From Enterococcus sp. 9E7_DIV0242 (GTDB taxonomy: Bacteria > Bacillota > Bacilli > Lactobacillales > Enterococcaceae), in contig NZ_CP147247.1 in NCBI RefSeq assembly GCF_002140975.2, positions 2,729,001-2,793,000 on the forward strand: a stretch of DNA of 64,000 nucleotides. Reading direction: 5' to 3'. Both the position numbers and the translations under genes were made by a program. The notes beneath the pieces were generated by a model. The model made no database searches. It was not told the DNA's origin and saw only the letters and a list, made by a program, of their open reading frames with translations. Below are positions 8,615-16,882 of the stretch, in pieces (position 1 is the stretch's first letter; the number at the start of each line of letters is the position of its first letter).

Positions 8615-10354
8615 ATGGATACCGCTTCTGTAAAGCCTAAAAAATACAAAAAAAGTACTCGATTCAGACAGATCACGGGTGTATTTATGAAATACAACGT
8701 CCTGCCCAATCTCATGAAACAGACGCATCCGGAAGAGGTCAGACAGGCATTTGAAGAATTAGGGCCCACATTTATCAAAATTGGACAGATGCTTTCTGTT
8801 CGAACAGATATTTTACCCCCTGCTTATATAGAGGAACTGAAAAAACTGCAAGATAATGTGAAAACAGATGATTACTCAGAAGTAAAAAAAATCATTGAGG
8901 AGGAAACGGGAAAACCGTTGACAGCGTTGTTCTCTTCCTTTGATGAAACACCGTTAGCATCGGCTTCGATGGGACAGATTCATCGAGCAACATTGCAGAC
9001 AGACGAAGTGGTTGCAGTCAAAGTTCAGCATGTTGGGATACGCGAAGAGATTATGCTGGATTTATCGTTACTGGAGCGAGCGTTGCCTCTTATTAAGTAT
9101 ATTCCTGAATCAAAGGTGATTGATTTGAAGGATATCTTTTTAGAGATTAAGGAGTCGCTGCAAAAAGAGTTGGATGCGCTACAGGAAGCTGCAAATGGCG
9201 AGCGTTTCTTTAAGCTGAATGACGGGTGGGATATGATCAAAGTTCCCAAAATATATTTGGAATATAGTACGCCGAAAGTGCTAGTTATGGCGTTTGTTCA
9301 GGGAACGAGCATTCGAACCTTTTTTAAAGAGCCTCTATCAACGGGGGAACATCCAACATTACGAAAAGAGTTTGGCGATACACTGGTTCGTAATTTTATC
9401 AAACAAGTATTTGAAGATGGTTTTTTCCACGCAGATCCGCATCCGGGGAATATTTTTGTTCAAAAAATTGAGAAAGCAAATCAGGAGACAAAAACGACGA
9501 AGGAGCGGCATCTTCATAAGGATTTTGAGCAAGGCGGCTTGGATTTCCTTTATCGTGAGGAAGCACCGCTACTACCCTACCGTTTAATCTATCTTGATTT
9601 CGGTATGATGGGTCAATTAAGCGAAGGAATGATCAAAAAGCTGACAGCTGTTATGGACAGTCTTTATCGAAATAACTCCAAGGCTACCGGGCGAGCGATT
9701 CTACAGATTTGCCGACAAATCGGTCCGATGGATGAAGAGCATTTTCATGAGCAGCTTGGGTCCTTGCTAGATCGAAATTATGGAGTAAGTATCGGTGACT
9801 TAAATCTCCAAACCTTATTTTTACAGATTATCGGCATTTGCCATGAGAACAATTTGCAGGTACCTCAGGAAGTGACGATGTTGATCAAGGCTGTGGTAAC
9901 GTTTGAAGGGATGATTCGAGAGCTAGACCCAGATATTTCACTAGTCGAAATTTCGGCACCCTTTGCTCAGAAATATTTTACAGAGAAAATTGATTGGTCA
10001 ATGGAGTTGAAGCGGGCAGCATTAGATATGCTTTATTCAGCGAAGGCAGCACCTCAAATTCCTAGCAGAGCGTTGGATGTACTGGATGATTTAGCTAAAG
10101 GAAAATCTAAGGTCAATGTTGAACTAAAAAGGCAGGATGAGCTATTAAGTCGGATCGAGGGAATGGTCAATCGACTGGTTATTGGGTTGATTTTATCAGC
10201 GTTAATCATTGGTTCATCGTTGTTGGTCGAGTTTCATGATGGGCTTACCGGGCAATTTGTTTCGATATTAGGCATTCTGGGTTACGCGATTGCGTTTTTC
10301 GCGATCCTCTTTCTGATTTACGATATCTGGCGAAAGCATCGGAAACGTAAATAA
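8615..10354 (+). CDS. AarF/ABC1/UbiB kinase-like family protein
   Basis: This 579-residue protein has the UbiB/ABC1 atypical-kinase signatures: FIKIGQMLSVRTDILP near residue 55 (the KxGQ region), SASMGQIHRA (the Ala/Ser-rich loop replacing the canonical Gly-rich loop), VAVKVQHVG (ATP-binding Lys), FEDGFFHADPHPGNIFV (catalytic loop) and LIYLDFGMMGQLS (DFG). Two transmembrane helices lie at the C-terminus (about 520-575), as in membrane-bound UbiB relatives. In proteobacteria UbiB supports ubiquinone synthesis; in Lactobacillales the role is not defined and may concern isoprenoid lipids. It is monocistronic, with a good ribosome binding site (GGGAGGGAATAACG). Confidence 0.9.
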   Translation: MDTASVKPKKYKKSTRFRQITGVFMKYNVLPNLMKQTHPEEVRQAFEELGPTFIKIGQMLSVRTDILPPAYIEELKKLQDNVKTDDYSEVKKIIEEETGKPLTALFSSFDETPLASASMGQIHRATLQTDEVVAVKVQHVGIREEIMLDLSLLERALPLIKYIPESKVIDLKDIFLEIKESLQKELDALQEAANGERFFKLNDGWDMIKVPKIYLEYSTPKVLVMAFVQGTSIRTFFKEPLSTGEHPTLRKEFGDTLVRNFIKQVFEDGFFHADPHPGNIFVQKIEKANQETKTTKERHLHKDFEQGGLDFLYREEAPLLPYRLIYLDFGMMGQLSEGMIKKLTAVMDSLYRNNSKATGRAILQICRQIGPMDEEHFHEQLGSLLDRNYGVSIGDLNLQTLFLQIIGICHENNLQVPQEVTMLIKAVVTFEGMIRELDPDISLVEISAPFAQKYFTEKIDWSMELKRAALDMLYSAKAAPQIPSRALDVLDDLAKGKSKVNVELKRQDELLSRIEGMVNRLVIGLILSALIIGSSLLVEFHDGLTGQFVSILGILGYAIAFFAILFLIYDIWRKHRKRK

Positions 10355-10386
10355 GTATTTTTTAGAAGAAGAGAAAATGAGGGCAT

Positions 10387-10476
10387 AAAAAAGGGAGAAC
10401 ACCTTCTTAACCGAAGTTTAGAAGGTGTTCAAGGGGAGATAGTTAGAAAGAAGTTTACTACGCTCGTCTTTCCACT
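10387..10476 (-). ncRNA. Candidate small RNA with C-rich (anti-Shine-Dalgarno) segment
   Basis: On the minus strand an extended -10 box TGTTATACT (10483-10491) is followed about 50 nt later by ATCTCCCCTT (10431-10440) and then by a clean intrinsic terminator: an 11-bp stem GAACACCTTCT/AGAAGGTGTTC (10397-10430) with a U-run (10387-10392). The predicted transcript is about 90 nt and carries no convincing ORF. The unpaired C-rich stretch can pair with ribosome binding sites, as in several Gram-positive regulatory RNAs. The -35 region is poor. A perfect palindrome there (10495-10508) suggests control by a DNA-binding protein. This rests on sequence signals only. Confidence 0.5.
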
Positions 10477-10494
10477 AAAGTCAGTATAACAGAA

Positions 10495-10508
10495 AATTTC
10501 CTGAAATT
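10495..10508. promoter_or_regulatory. Palindrome AATTTCCTGAAATT upstream of small-RNA -10 box
   Basis: This 14-bp inverted repeat (AATTTC, two centre bases, GAAATT) sits where the -35 element of the minus-strand extended -10 promoter (10483-10491) would be. That placement would suit an operator or an activator site. The binding protein is unknown. Confidence 0.35.
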
Positions 10509-10606
10509 ACCTTTCAATAGAGTGAGACAAATTTTTGGTTTTTGACATTTTTTTCGTCTTGTTAAATAAATCACTTACGTTAAAAGTGACTGGCAGTTCA
10601 AGGGCT

Positions 10607-11089
10607 TCATGTGGTGAAATCGAACAGGACTGAGTCAAAATCTTTTACATAGTACCGGATGTTTTTTCGTCCGCGCTGAATAATGGTGTGTCCTTCTTTT
10701 TCAAGCTGTTCCTTTTGGTACTCAACACCTCCAGGGAATTTCGGCTGAAGCTCACCATGTGCTTTCAGTGTACGCCAAAACGGGGTCAATTCAGTATCAC
10801 GCTGACTACTGGCCCAAGCGGCAATCGATATGAAAGCACCTGCGGTTATCGGCTCAGTAAAGTCTGCATGATTTTGCTTTGCCAGATACGCTCGAATAAC
10901 TGGTGTGGTGACAACTTTTCCTTTGGGGACTTGCTTCATCAGTTCATCATAAGCAAGCGGTGGAGCAAAATACATTCTCTTACCACCATATTTTTCAATG
11001 GCTTTTTGGTCAGTAATGATTTTGGTCTTCGGCATATCTTTTGGGTCTGACAACATGGCGTTAAAATCTTTTTGGTCTTCATTTGCCAT
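10607..11089 (-). CDS. MGMT-family alkyltransferase-like (ATL) protein
   Basis: This 160-residue protein carries the DNA-binding domain of O6-alkylguanine transferases: YDELMKQVPKGKVVTTPVI, then the winged-helix continuation and FPGGVEYQKEQLEKEGH. Where repair enzymes have the catalytic PCHR cysteine, this protein reads TPFWRTLKAHGEL. The Cys is replaced by Trp, as in alkyltransferase-like proteins, which bind O6-alkylguanine and hand it to nucleotide excision repair without removing the alkyl group. It has about 35 extra N-terminal residues. Ribosome binding site GAGGAGGAAGTATT precedes the ATG. It appears monocistronic. Confidence 0.8.
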   Translation of the reverse strand: MANEDQKDFNAMLSDPKDMPKTKIITDQKAIEKYGGKRMYFAPPLAYDELMKQVPKGKVVTTPVIRAYLAKQNHADFTEPITAGAFISIAAWASSQRDTELTPFWRTLKAHGELQPKFPGGVEYQKEQLEKEGHTIIQRGRKNIRYYVKDFDSVLFDFTT

Positions 11090-11352
11090 AATACTTCCTC
11101 CTCTAGTTGGATTTCCGAGTGGACAAAAGGCTATCTGTCTCTTTAAGCTAAAGATAGCACAGATTTAGTTAACAGCCAATGAGACAGTTGTAAATAATTT
11201 GGTAAAAATAGTCGTTCATTACAACTGAATAGAGGAAGAGCGTGCCGATTGATTTTGTGGAATAAAGCAAAATGGATCGGCGTATTTTTTTATATATTTT
11301 TAGTAAGACGTGAGCGGTGTGTTTCTTTTATCAAGTTATCCCCAGTCAATGC
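11090..11352. other. Intergenic stretch with a plus-strand hairpin
   Basis: No gene is visible. Around 11243-11283 a hairpin (GCCGATTGATTTTG / AAAATGGATCGGC) is followed on the plus strand by TATTTTTTT. It looks like an intrinsic terminator, but no plus-strand gene ends here, so it may terminate an unrecognised short transcript or be a relic. Confidence 0.35.
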
Positions 11353-11396
11353 AAAAAAACGTCCTAATCACTAATCTTATGTAGTGAATAAGGACG
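11353..11396 (-). terminator. Intrinsic terminator of the YfhO-family gene
   Basis: Minus-strand stem CGTCCTTATTCACT/AGTGATTAGGACG followed by seven T residues, just downstream of the stop codon at 11414. Confidence 0.8.
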
Positions 11397-11413
11397 CTTT
11401 TGTGAAAGCTTTT

Positions 11414-14056
11414 TTACTGTGCAGGTAGTCGTTTCCGACGTTTTCTATTCTTGGTCTTTTTCTTCTGCGTCTTACCTGTAACCTTCACAAACAGGACAAA
11501 GCCGCCTATACAAAGTACGAAGAGTGTTGCGCCGATCGCAAAGCCTTCTGGGAGGTACACTAACTTGATTTCATGTTTGCCTTCGCTGACAGGGAAGCTG
11601 ACGAAAGCATCCTTAAATGCTGTAATAGCGACTTTCTTTCCGTCAACGTAAGCAGACCAGCCCTTATCGTAAGGAATCGTTGTAAGAACGATCTGTTCCT
11701 TAGCGGTATTGACTGTACCAGTTGCTTTTCTTCCAGAGGTAGTCAGCTCAACGCCATTACTTTGAATAGCAGTAACAGCTGATTCAAAGGCTTGTGTATC
11801 AAGCCCAACCACTTTAGGCTCCATAAAACTGACTGCTTCAGTTCCATAGAAGCTAACAGAGAAAGTAACCGTTGTGGGCTCTTCATAATAGCCGATATTG
11901 TAGTATTGGCCAGTGATATTGATCTGTGATTTTTGACTGACACCGTCTACTGTCACAGTTGCACTGGAACTTTCTAACTGACCGAAATCTGTTGGAAATA
12001 GGCTGAGATAAGCCTGTGTATGGGCAGGAACAGTTACATTCCAAGTCAGTTCCTTCGCAACCTCACCTTGTACTTCTCGATAGGTCACAGAATTTGTGCT
12101 CTCTTCGATCTTGACGTTTTGCTGGTTGATAAGCGTTGGAGAATAGAAGGTAAAATAGGTTTGTTCTTGCTGTGCCAGATGGTTAAATAGTTCTGTCTGG
12201 CTACCCAGATTGTCATTTTCAGGCTGCTCGATTCCATAAATATCCGCATCGGTCAGAAAGCCTAGTGGTAATGCATTGCTGTTTTCATATAAGGATAGCT
12301 TTCCTGATTCTCCAGTTTGAGAAAACCCATATTTTAGAGGATCATTTTCAGCAAGATTATACTTGATGCCCATCAATGCATCCATCAATAGGGTATTATT
12401 CGGATAGCGAATATTCAAGCTGGTTCCTCTGGAACGGAAGCCTAACGAATCCAGATAAGCAGAGGAATTTCGATTTCGAATCGAAGAAAATAGACTGATG
12501 CCGCTATATCCGTAATTGATACTGTCATTTGAAGACACCGGGTTTAAATTTTCCAAACGATAAAAGGTATCGTTCTCTGTCTTTGTTTGATCCACGAGCT
12601 TCTTTATAGCTGGATAAGGTTCGCTATATAAGCTTCGCGATGCATAGTTCCAGTCATCTAAAATCCCATTGACCATGGCGCTGGTATTGATTGTTGCTTC
12701 TGCAATAACCAGCACCAGTAATAGGGTCGTCAGGTAACGTCCAGGTACTTTTTTCAGCTGATAAAAGGCGATTCCGGCAAGGTACAAAAGCAGGAACAGC
12801 ACTGTGATGACGAAAGTAGTGATTGAGATATAGTCGTAGCTTCCAGTTGGTTTTGATCCTTCTGCTAAAGCAAGAAAGGCAATGAGTAGGATCGTTGTTC
12901 CGGAAAGGATGCCCAGATCATCACTCTTGAACTTCTCCCAGCCATATCCGGCCAATAAAACGACCAGAAATGAAAATAAAAAGCTATAACGGAACAAAAA
13001 CATATTTGGTGCGTGCATCCCATGCCAAAATAGATTCAAGGGTGCAATGTAGAAGCTGGCGATCAAAATTGCAAAGAGACTACCGAAGAGCAGCTTGTTC
13101 TTCAATGGGATTTGCCGTGTTGTAAAGTAGAAAACAGCGAAAATCAAAGGTAGTAATCCGACATAAATAAATGGGATCGAGCCATATTTGGTCGTATCAT
13201 AGACCCCAATCATATTTTTCATTACAATATCCCAAAATGCAGTTGCCTCTGTTTTGAATTTGGTCACTTCCGACAAGGTCTCCCCATTAGACAGCAGGTC
13301 AAACAATGTTGGTAGGATAATAATCATTGACGCACCACCAGCAAGAAGCGAGGTAATGCCATAAGGTAGAATCGTTTTTTTGTACTGCTTCCAATTTGTC
13401 AATAGACGAGCAATAAAATAAAGAACGGAAAAAATACCGATCATAAAGCCCATGTAAAAGTTTGCGATAAACAGCAGTAAATAACTGACGAATAGCAAGA
13501 TTGGCTTTCTTTCATCCATTAATCGATGAATCCCCCAGATGACTAACGGCAGGTAGACGAACGCATCTAACCACATAATGAGTTCGGAGTGTGCAGTTGC
13601 AAAGGACATCAAGGCGTAGGGAACGCTAAGTGTGACGTGAGCCCACTTATTGATTTTGAATGTATGGGAGGCAAGGAACCAGAAAGATAGTCCTGCTGAC
13701 CCGATTTTTAGTAACGTGATTAGATATAGAGCATCCGGCATATTCTGATTACTAAAGAAAAAGACGATCGGTGTAAATAGACCACCCAAGTAATAAGAAA
13801 TCATAGATAGATAGTTAAGCCCCAGAGAAGCATTCCATGTATAGAAAATACTTTGTTTGCCATGTAGAACGTTATTGAAGCTGGCGTGAAAATTCGAAAA
13901 TTGTGAAAAAGCATCACTGGCTAATACACTACGGCTGCTTCCAGGATAAATGCCAATACTTAGGTAAACTATAGCCATTATGAAAAAAGGAATAAAGAAG
14001 CTAGCAGCCATATATGGCCAGTTTTCCTTGATAAATCGTTGTAGTTTATTTTTCAT
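11414..14056 (-). CDS. YfhO-family membrane protein (predicted glycosyl-lipid transferase, GT-C like)
   Basis: This 880-residue protein has a large N-terminal multi-helix membrane part (about 12-13 hydrophobic segments up to residue about 465), an extracellular beta-rich region (about 470-845), one more TM helix (about 848-868) and a basic tail KKKTKNRKRRKRLP. The early GIYPGSSRSVLASDAFSQF stretch and the WNASLGLNY and FFSNQNMPDA segments match the YfhO family. Bacillus and Listeria YfhO-type proteins act on undecaprenyl-linked sugars in teichoic-acid glycosylation. The acceptor here is unknown. Start ATG at 14056 follows GTGAGGTCTCTAA. It is monocistronic with its own terminator. Confidence 0.85.
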   Translation of the reverse strand: MKNKLQRFIKENWPYMAASFFIPFFIMAIVYLSIGIYPGSSRSVLASDAFSQFSNFHASFNNVLHGKQSIFYTWNASLGLNYLSMISYYLGGLFTPIVFFFSNQNMPDALYLITLLKIGSAGLSFWFLASHTFKINKWAHVTLSVPYALMSFATAHSELIMWLDAFVYLPLVIWGIHRLMDERKPILLFVSYLLLFIANFYMGFMIGIFSVLYFIARLLTNWKQYKKTILPYGITSLLAGGASMIIILPTLFDLLSNGETLSEVTKFKTEATAFWDIVMKNMIGVYDTTKYGSIPFIYVGLLPLIFAVFYFTTRQIPLKNKLLFGSLFAILIASFYIAPLNLFWHGMHAPNMFLFRYSFLFSFLVVLLAGYGWEKFKSDDLGILSGTTILLIAFLALAEGSKPTGSYDYISITTFVITVLFLLLYLAGIAFYQLKKVPGRYLTTLLLVLVIAEATINTSAMVNGILDDWNYASRSLYSEPYPAIKKLVDQTKTENDTFYRLENLNPVSSNDSINYGYSGISLFSSIRNRNSSAYLDSLGFRSRGTSLNIRYPNNTLLMDALMGIKYNLAENDPLKYGFSQTGESGKLSLYENSNALPLGFLTDADIYGIEQPENDNLGSQTELFNHLAQQEQTYFTFYSPTLINQQNVKIEESTNSVTYREVQGEVAKELTWNVTVPAHTQAYLSLFPTDFGQLESSSATVTVDGVSQKSQINITGQYYNIGYYEEPTTVTFSVSFYGTEAVSFMEPKVVGLDTQAFESAVTAIQSNGVELTTSGRKATGTVNTAKEQIVLTTIPYDKGWSAYVDGKKVAITAFKDAFVSFPVSEGKHEIKLVYLPEGFAIGATLFVLCIGGFVLFVKVTGKTQKKKTKNRKRRKRLPAQ

Positions 14057-14311
14057 TTAGAGACCTCACAACCCAATTAATATTCGTATACGACTAGTAC
14101 TAAATAAAGGAGAAACAACTGGTTTCTATCTGTTGCTACGACTGTTAATAGAAGCCCTTTAAATAATGAGTCATTTAGTAAAATTCATATAGTACTTAGT
14201 TTAGCATATTCAAATAAAATATAGCCAATAGAAGGAAAATTTCATAAAATATTCATGAAATTTGGGTATTTACAAAGAATTATGTGTAAGGTCATGTTTG
14301 AGTAAGTAAGC
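14057..14311. other. Upstream region of the YfhO gene
   Basis: A/T-rich DNA that probably holds the minus-strand promoter of the YfhO gene. I could not assign -35/-10 boxes with confidence, and no ORF is supported. Confidence 0.3.
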
Positions 14312-14372
14312 AAAAAAAGAAGGGTGTCCCCAACGCACGTAGCTTTAAACGCTAAACTGCTTTGGGACCACC
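14312..14372 (-). terminator. Intrinsic terminator downstream of the PRD gene
   Basis: The minus strand reads GGTGGTCCCAAAGCA, an inner loop that can itself pair (GTTTAGCG/..AAAGC), then TGCGTTGGGGACACC and CTTCTTTTTTT. The arms pair imperfectly, but the U-run is clear. Confidence 0.65.
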
Positions 14373-14425
14373 GTTCATTTGGATATAAGGAACTAAGACA
14401 TATTGAGTCACAGTCTCCAAGATTT

Positions 14426-15103
14426 CTATTTATCTACTTGGTTTGCTAAAGCTCGTTTGATATGCAAGGTTAAAAAGACGACCTCACTTTCAGATAGTTG
14501 AATGTCAAAGGCGCGCTTGATGATAGTGCGTAGTTTATCCGCATGTTCAAAAGCAAGGGGATATTTTTTTTGAACAAAATCATAGAGCTCATTATTTCCA
14601 GAAGAGGTGTTCTCGTTTTGGACAAGTCGAAAGGCAAGAAATTGGATATGGCGGAAAAAACTGGGCTGCGTCTTTTTCAACGAAGCTGGCGATGTTTTTA
14701 ACTGCTGTCCGATAATTTTTGCTAAGTAATCCAATGCATCAACAAAACGATTCACGTAAGGAAATTGCCAATTTGAGTAAATGATGATCTCTAGGAGCTG
14801 TAGAAAATCATGTGTAGTAAGTGGTCTGTCAGAGTATGTCCCAATGATATATACAATTTGTTGGGTAAATAAATATTCCGCTTCAAAAAACAGATGGATA
14901 ATGGGAAATTGACGTTCAGAAAGTGTAGAAGTTGCCTCACTTGCAGTAGTCAAAAAATCATAGAACGCTTCCTCGAAATAGAAATCTGAACGAAAGAGCC
15001 GGCTCTCTTTGTAATACGCTGAAACCAGCTCAAATACGGGTGAATCGTTTAATGTTGCAGTTGTAAATAAAGAGGTAGTTTTTGATGATTTACACGTAGT
15101 CAT
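14426..15103 (-). CDS. PRD-domain protein without recognisable RNA-binding (CAT) domain
   Basis: This 225-residue protein has two regions resembling PTS regulation domains. The second is clear: HIQFLAFRL (about 150), ELYDFVQKKYPLAFEHADKL and the terminal VVFLTLHIKRAL, the hallmark of BglG/LicT-type PRDs with conserved histidines. The first half (residues 20-120) is a diverged PRD1. The usual 55-residue N-terminal co-antiterminator domain is absent, and the ATG at 15103 has its own strong site AAGGAGATAACA, so this is not an obvious truncation. No PTS genes are nearby. It could act as a phosphorylation-dependent partner of another regulator; that is inference. Confidence 0.7.
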   Translation of the reverse strand: MTTCKSSKTTSLFTTATLNDSPVFELVSAYYKESRLFRSDFYFEEAFYDFLTTASEATSTLSERQFPIIHLFFEAEYLFTQQIVYIIGTYSDRPLTTHDFLQLLEIIIYSNWQFPYVNRFVDALDYLAKIIGQQLKTSPASLKKTQPSFFRHIQFLAFRLVQNENTSSGNNELYDFVQKKYPLAFEHADKLRTIIKRAFDIQLSESEVVFLTLHIKRALANQVDK

Positions 15104-15244
15104 GATTGTTATCTCCTTTTCTAGAGTAGTAGGTTTGATTTTGTCTTGTTGAAAAAGAGAGACGCATCTTCAAAATACGTGAGGGGTATTGGTTGTCTCT
15201 CATATAATTTTCTAGCGATATCTCTTTCATTAGTTTTAGTGTAA

Positions 15245-15265
15245 ACTGTCTAGTAACTGGACAGT
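15245..15265. promoter_or_regulatory. Inverted repeat upstream of the MerR-type gene
   Basis: ACTGTC (15245-15250) and GACAGT (15260-15265) flank a 9-bp centre. TGGACA (15258-15263) and TATAAA (15283-15288) are separated by 19 bp, the long spacer typical of promoters activated by MerR proteins, so this may be an autoregulated promoter. Read by eye only. Confidence 0.4.
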
Positions 15266-15310
15266 CAATTGATTTATAACACTATAAAAAAAGAAGCGGA
15301 GGGTCATGGG

Positions 15311-16126
15311 ATGAATGACAAAGCAGATTACCTATCCATCAGCGAATTTGCAGCGCTGTCTGGGATAAAAAGAAAAACACTGATTTACTATGATCAAATC
15401 GATCTTTTGAAGCCGCGAAAAGTCAGTGATAAGGGGTATCGTTATTACCACTACCATCAACTTTATGCGATAAATATGATTATTTTTTTCAAAGATATCG
15501 GGATGTCTTTAGAGGAAATCAAAGAGTACAGTCAACTGCAATCAGCAGATCAGATTATTGCATTGATTCAGAACCAGAAAGAAAAAATCAGACAGAAGCA
15601 GCTGTATTACAATCGAATGGAAAAGATGGTGGATCTTCAGATTCAATCACTGAAGGAAACGGAGCATGTTGATTCAGATTCGATTGCATTGACATACCAT
15701 GAAGAAGTGCCGTTATTTTTCAGTGACAAAAGCTATCACAGCGTAAATTCTCGAGTGTCTGTATCGTTAAGTGAGTTGTATCAGCAATGCAGTGCGGCCG
15801 GCTATGAATTTCCGTATCCATCCGGAATGGCGATTTTCATGGATGAGACCTATATAGTAGAAAAGTCTGCCACTCGGTACTATGTTAAAGTACCCGAATC
15901 AGTTGCAGTCCGTCCAAAAGGTCGGTATTTAGAGTACTATGTTCGGGGACATGCGGAATATCAGATTGGGCATGAGAAGTTGATTGAATATGCTAGAAAC
16001 CATGGATTTTCTATGACCAATACGTTGTATATAGATTTCATTCAAAATGAGTTAGTTGCTGAAAATTTTGATGATTTCATTATGAAAATGATGATTCAGG
16101 TTGAAGGAAATGAAAAGGAACAATAA
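15311..16126 (+). CDS. MerR-family transcriptional regulator with effector-binding domain
   Basis: This 271-residue protein starts at ATG 15311, 7 bp after GGAGGG. An upstream in-frame ATG at 15269 lacks a ribosome binding site. The N-terminus YLSISEFAALSGIKRKTLIYYD is a MerR winged helix-turn-helix, followed by the YRYYHYHQLYAINMIIFFKDIG wing/helix and a coiled-coil linker (NQKEKIRQKQLYYNRMEKMV, about 95-115). The C-terminal about 150 residues resemble a GyrI/BmrR-like ligand-binding domain, as in multidrug-sensing regulators. No transporter is adjacent. A GNAT gene follows 85 bp downstream with its own possible promoter. The effector is unknown. Confidence 0.82.
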   Translation: MNDKADYLSISEFAALSGIKRKTLIYYDQIDLLKPRKVSDKGYRYYHYHQLYAINMIIFFKDIGMSLEEIKEYSQLQSADQIIALIQNQKEKIRQKQLYYNRMEKMVDLQIQSLKETEHVDSDSIALTYHEEVPLFFSDKSYHSVNSRVSVSLSELYQQCSAAGYEFPYPSGMAIFMDETYIVEKSATRYYVKVPESVAVRPKGRYLEYYVRGHAEYQIGHEKLIEYARNHGFSMTNTLYIDFIQNELVAENFDDFIMKMMIQVEGNEKEQ

Positions 16127-16211
16127 TGGAAGGATGTACTGATTTTTGAGAAGCGCTTATGCTATACTATTGTGAAAAAAGTCAAAATGGCTTTTGAATG
16201 GGAGTGAAGAG

Positions 16212-16739
16212 ATGGGAGAGATCAAGCTAGTGGTTCCTACGATTACTTATGAGGAACAAATAATTGCGTACAGAAATGAATTTTTAGAAAATGGAGATAG
16301 CATGGATGGGACGTCCTTTTTAAGAGAGTATGAACAGGTTTCGGAATGGTTGGCATTCATTGACAGGAATAGTCGTGAGGAAACAGTGACTGAAGGCTTG
16401 GTTGTAGCAACGGAATTTTTGGCTGTTCGTTCCTCCGATAATCGGCTGGTAGGGATGATCGATGTTCGTCATACATTAAATGATTACCTTTTAAAATTTG
16501 GTGGGCATATCGGTTATTGCGTGCGAAGAAGTGAGTGGAATCAGGGATATGCTAAAGAAATGCTGCGAGTAGCATTAGATTATTGCCGTACGATTGAGCT
16601 GAAAAAAGTGCTTGTTACCTGCGTTAAAACCAATCCGGCTTCTGCAAAAGTCATTCAGTTTAATGGCGGCAAATTGGAGAATGAGCTTGTGGATGAAACA
16701 GATGGAGAAACGGTTCAACGATATTGGATTACGTTGTAA
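16212..16739 (+). CDS. GNAT-family N-acetyltransferase
   Basis: I chose ATG 16212 (GGGAGTGAAGAG immediately ahead) over the in-frame ATG at 16194, which has no ribosome binding site. The 175-residue protein has GNAT features: a central beta strand with RLVGMIDVRHTLN, the acetyl-CoA pyrophosphate loop YCVRRSEWNQGYAKEML (R/Q-x-x-G-x-A type) and KKVLVTCVKTNPASAKVIQFNGGKL, where a neutral residue often positions the acceptor amine. The target is unknown. A TATACT -10 box with TGC extension lies about 45 bp upstream, so it may be transcribed separately from the MerR gene. Confidence 0.85.
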   Translation: MGEIKLVVPTITYEEQIIAYRNEFLENGDSMDGTSFLREYEQVSEWLAFIDRNSREETVTEGLVVATEFLAVRSSDNRLVGMIDVRHTLNDYLLKFGGHIGYCVRRSEWNQGYAKEMLRVALDYCRTIELKKVLVTCVKTNPASAKVIQFNGGKLENELVDETDGETVQRYWITL

Positions 16740-16742
16740 GAA

Positions 16743-16783
16743 TAACGAGGTTGTGACAAACGCGCTCAGCTTCAAGCAATAAA
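16743..16783. repeat. Dispersed repeat copy A (AACGAGGTTGTGACA... type)
   Basis: AACGAGGTTGTGACAAACGC and GCTTCAAGCAATAA are shared, with few differences, with 27353-27402 (AACGAGGTTGGGACAGAAGC, GCTTCAAGCAATAA). Both copies lie between a plus-strand gene end and a terminator-like hairpin. Confidence 0.6.
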
Positions 16784-16833
16784 GCGGACCATCTAAAAAT
16801 ATGAGTAAATATTTTTAGATGGTCCGCTTTTTT
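16784..16833 (+). terminator. Intrinsic terminator of the GNAT gene
   Basis: Long near-perfect stem GCGGACCATCTAAAAATA / TATTTTTAGATGGTCCGC followed by six T residues. It could also work for the convergent hisJ gene, since the stem is symmetric. Confidence 0.85.
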
Positions 16834-16882
16834 CTCAGAACTTAGCATGTCTGGCACAATTTCTTTTCCACATGTGTATAAC

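Noticed and set aside
16140..16170. cre-like AGAAGCGCTTA upstream of the GNAT gene
   Set aside because: Spacing of the TG and CA ends does not fit the cre consensus.
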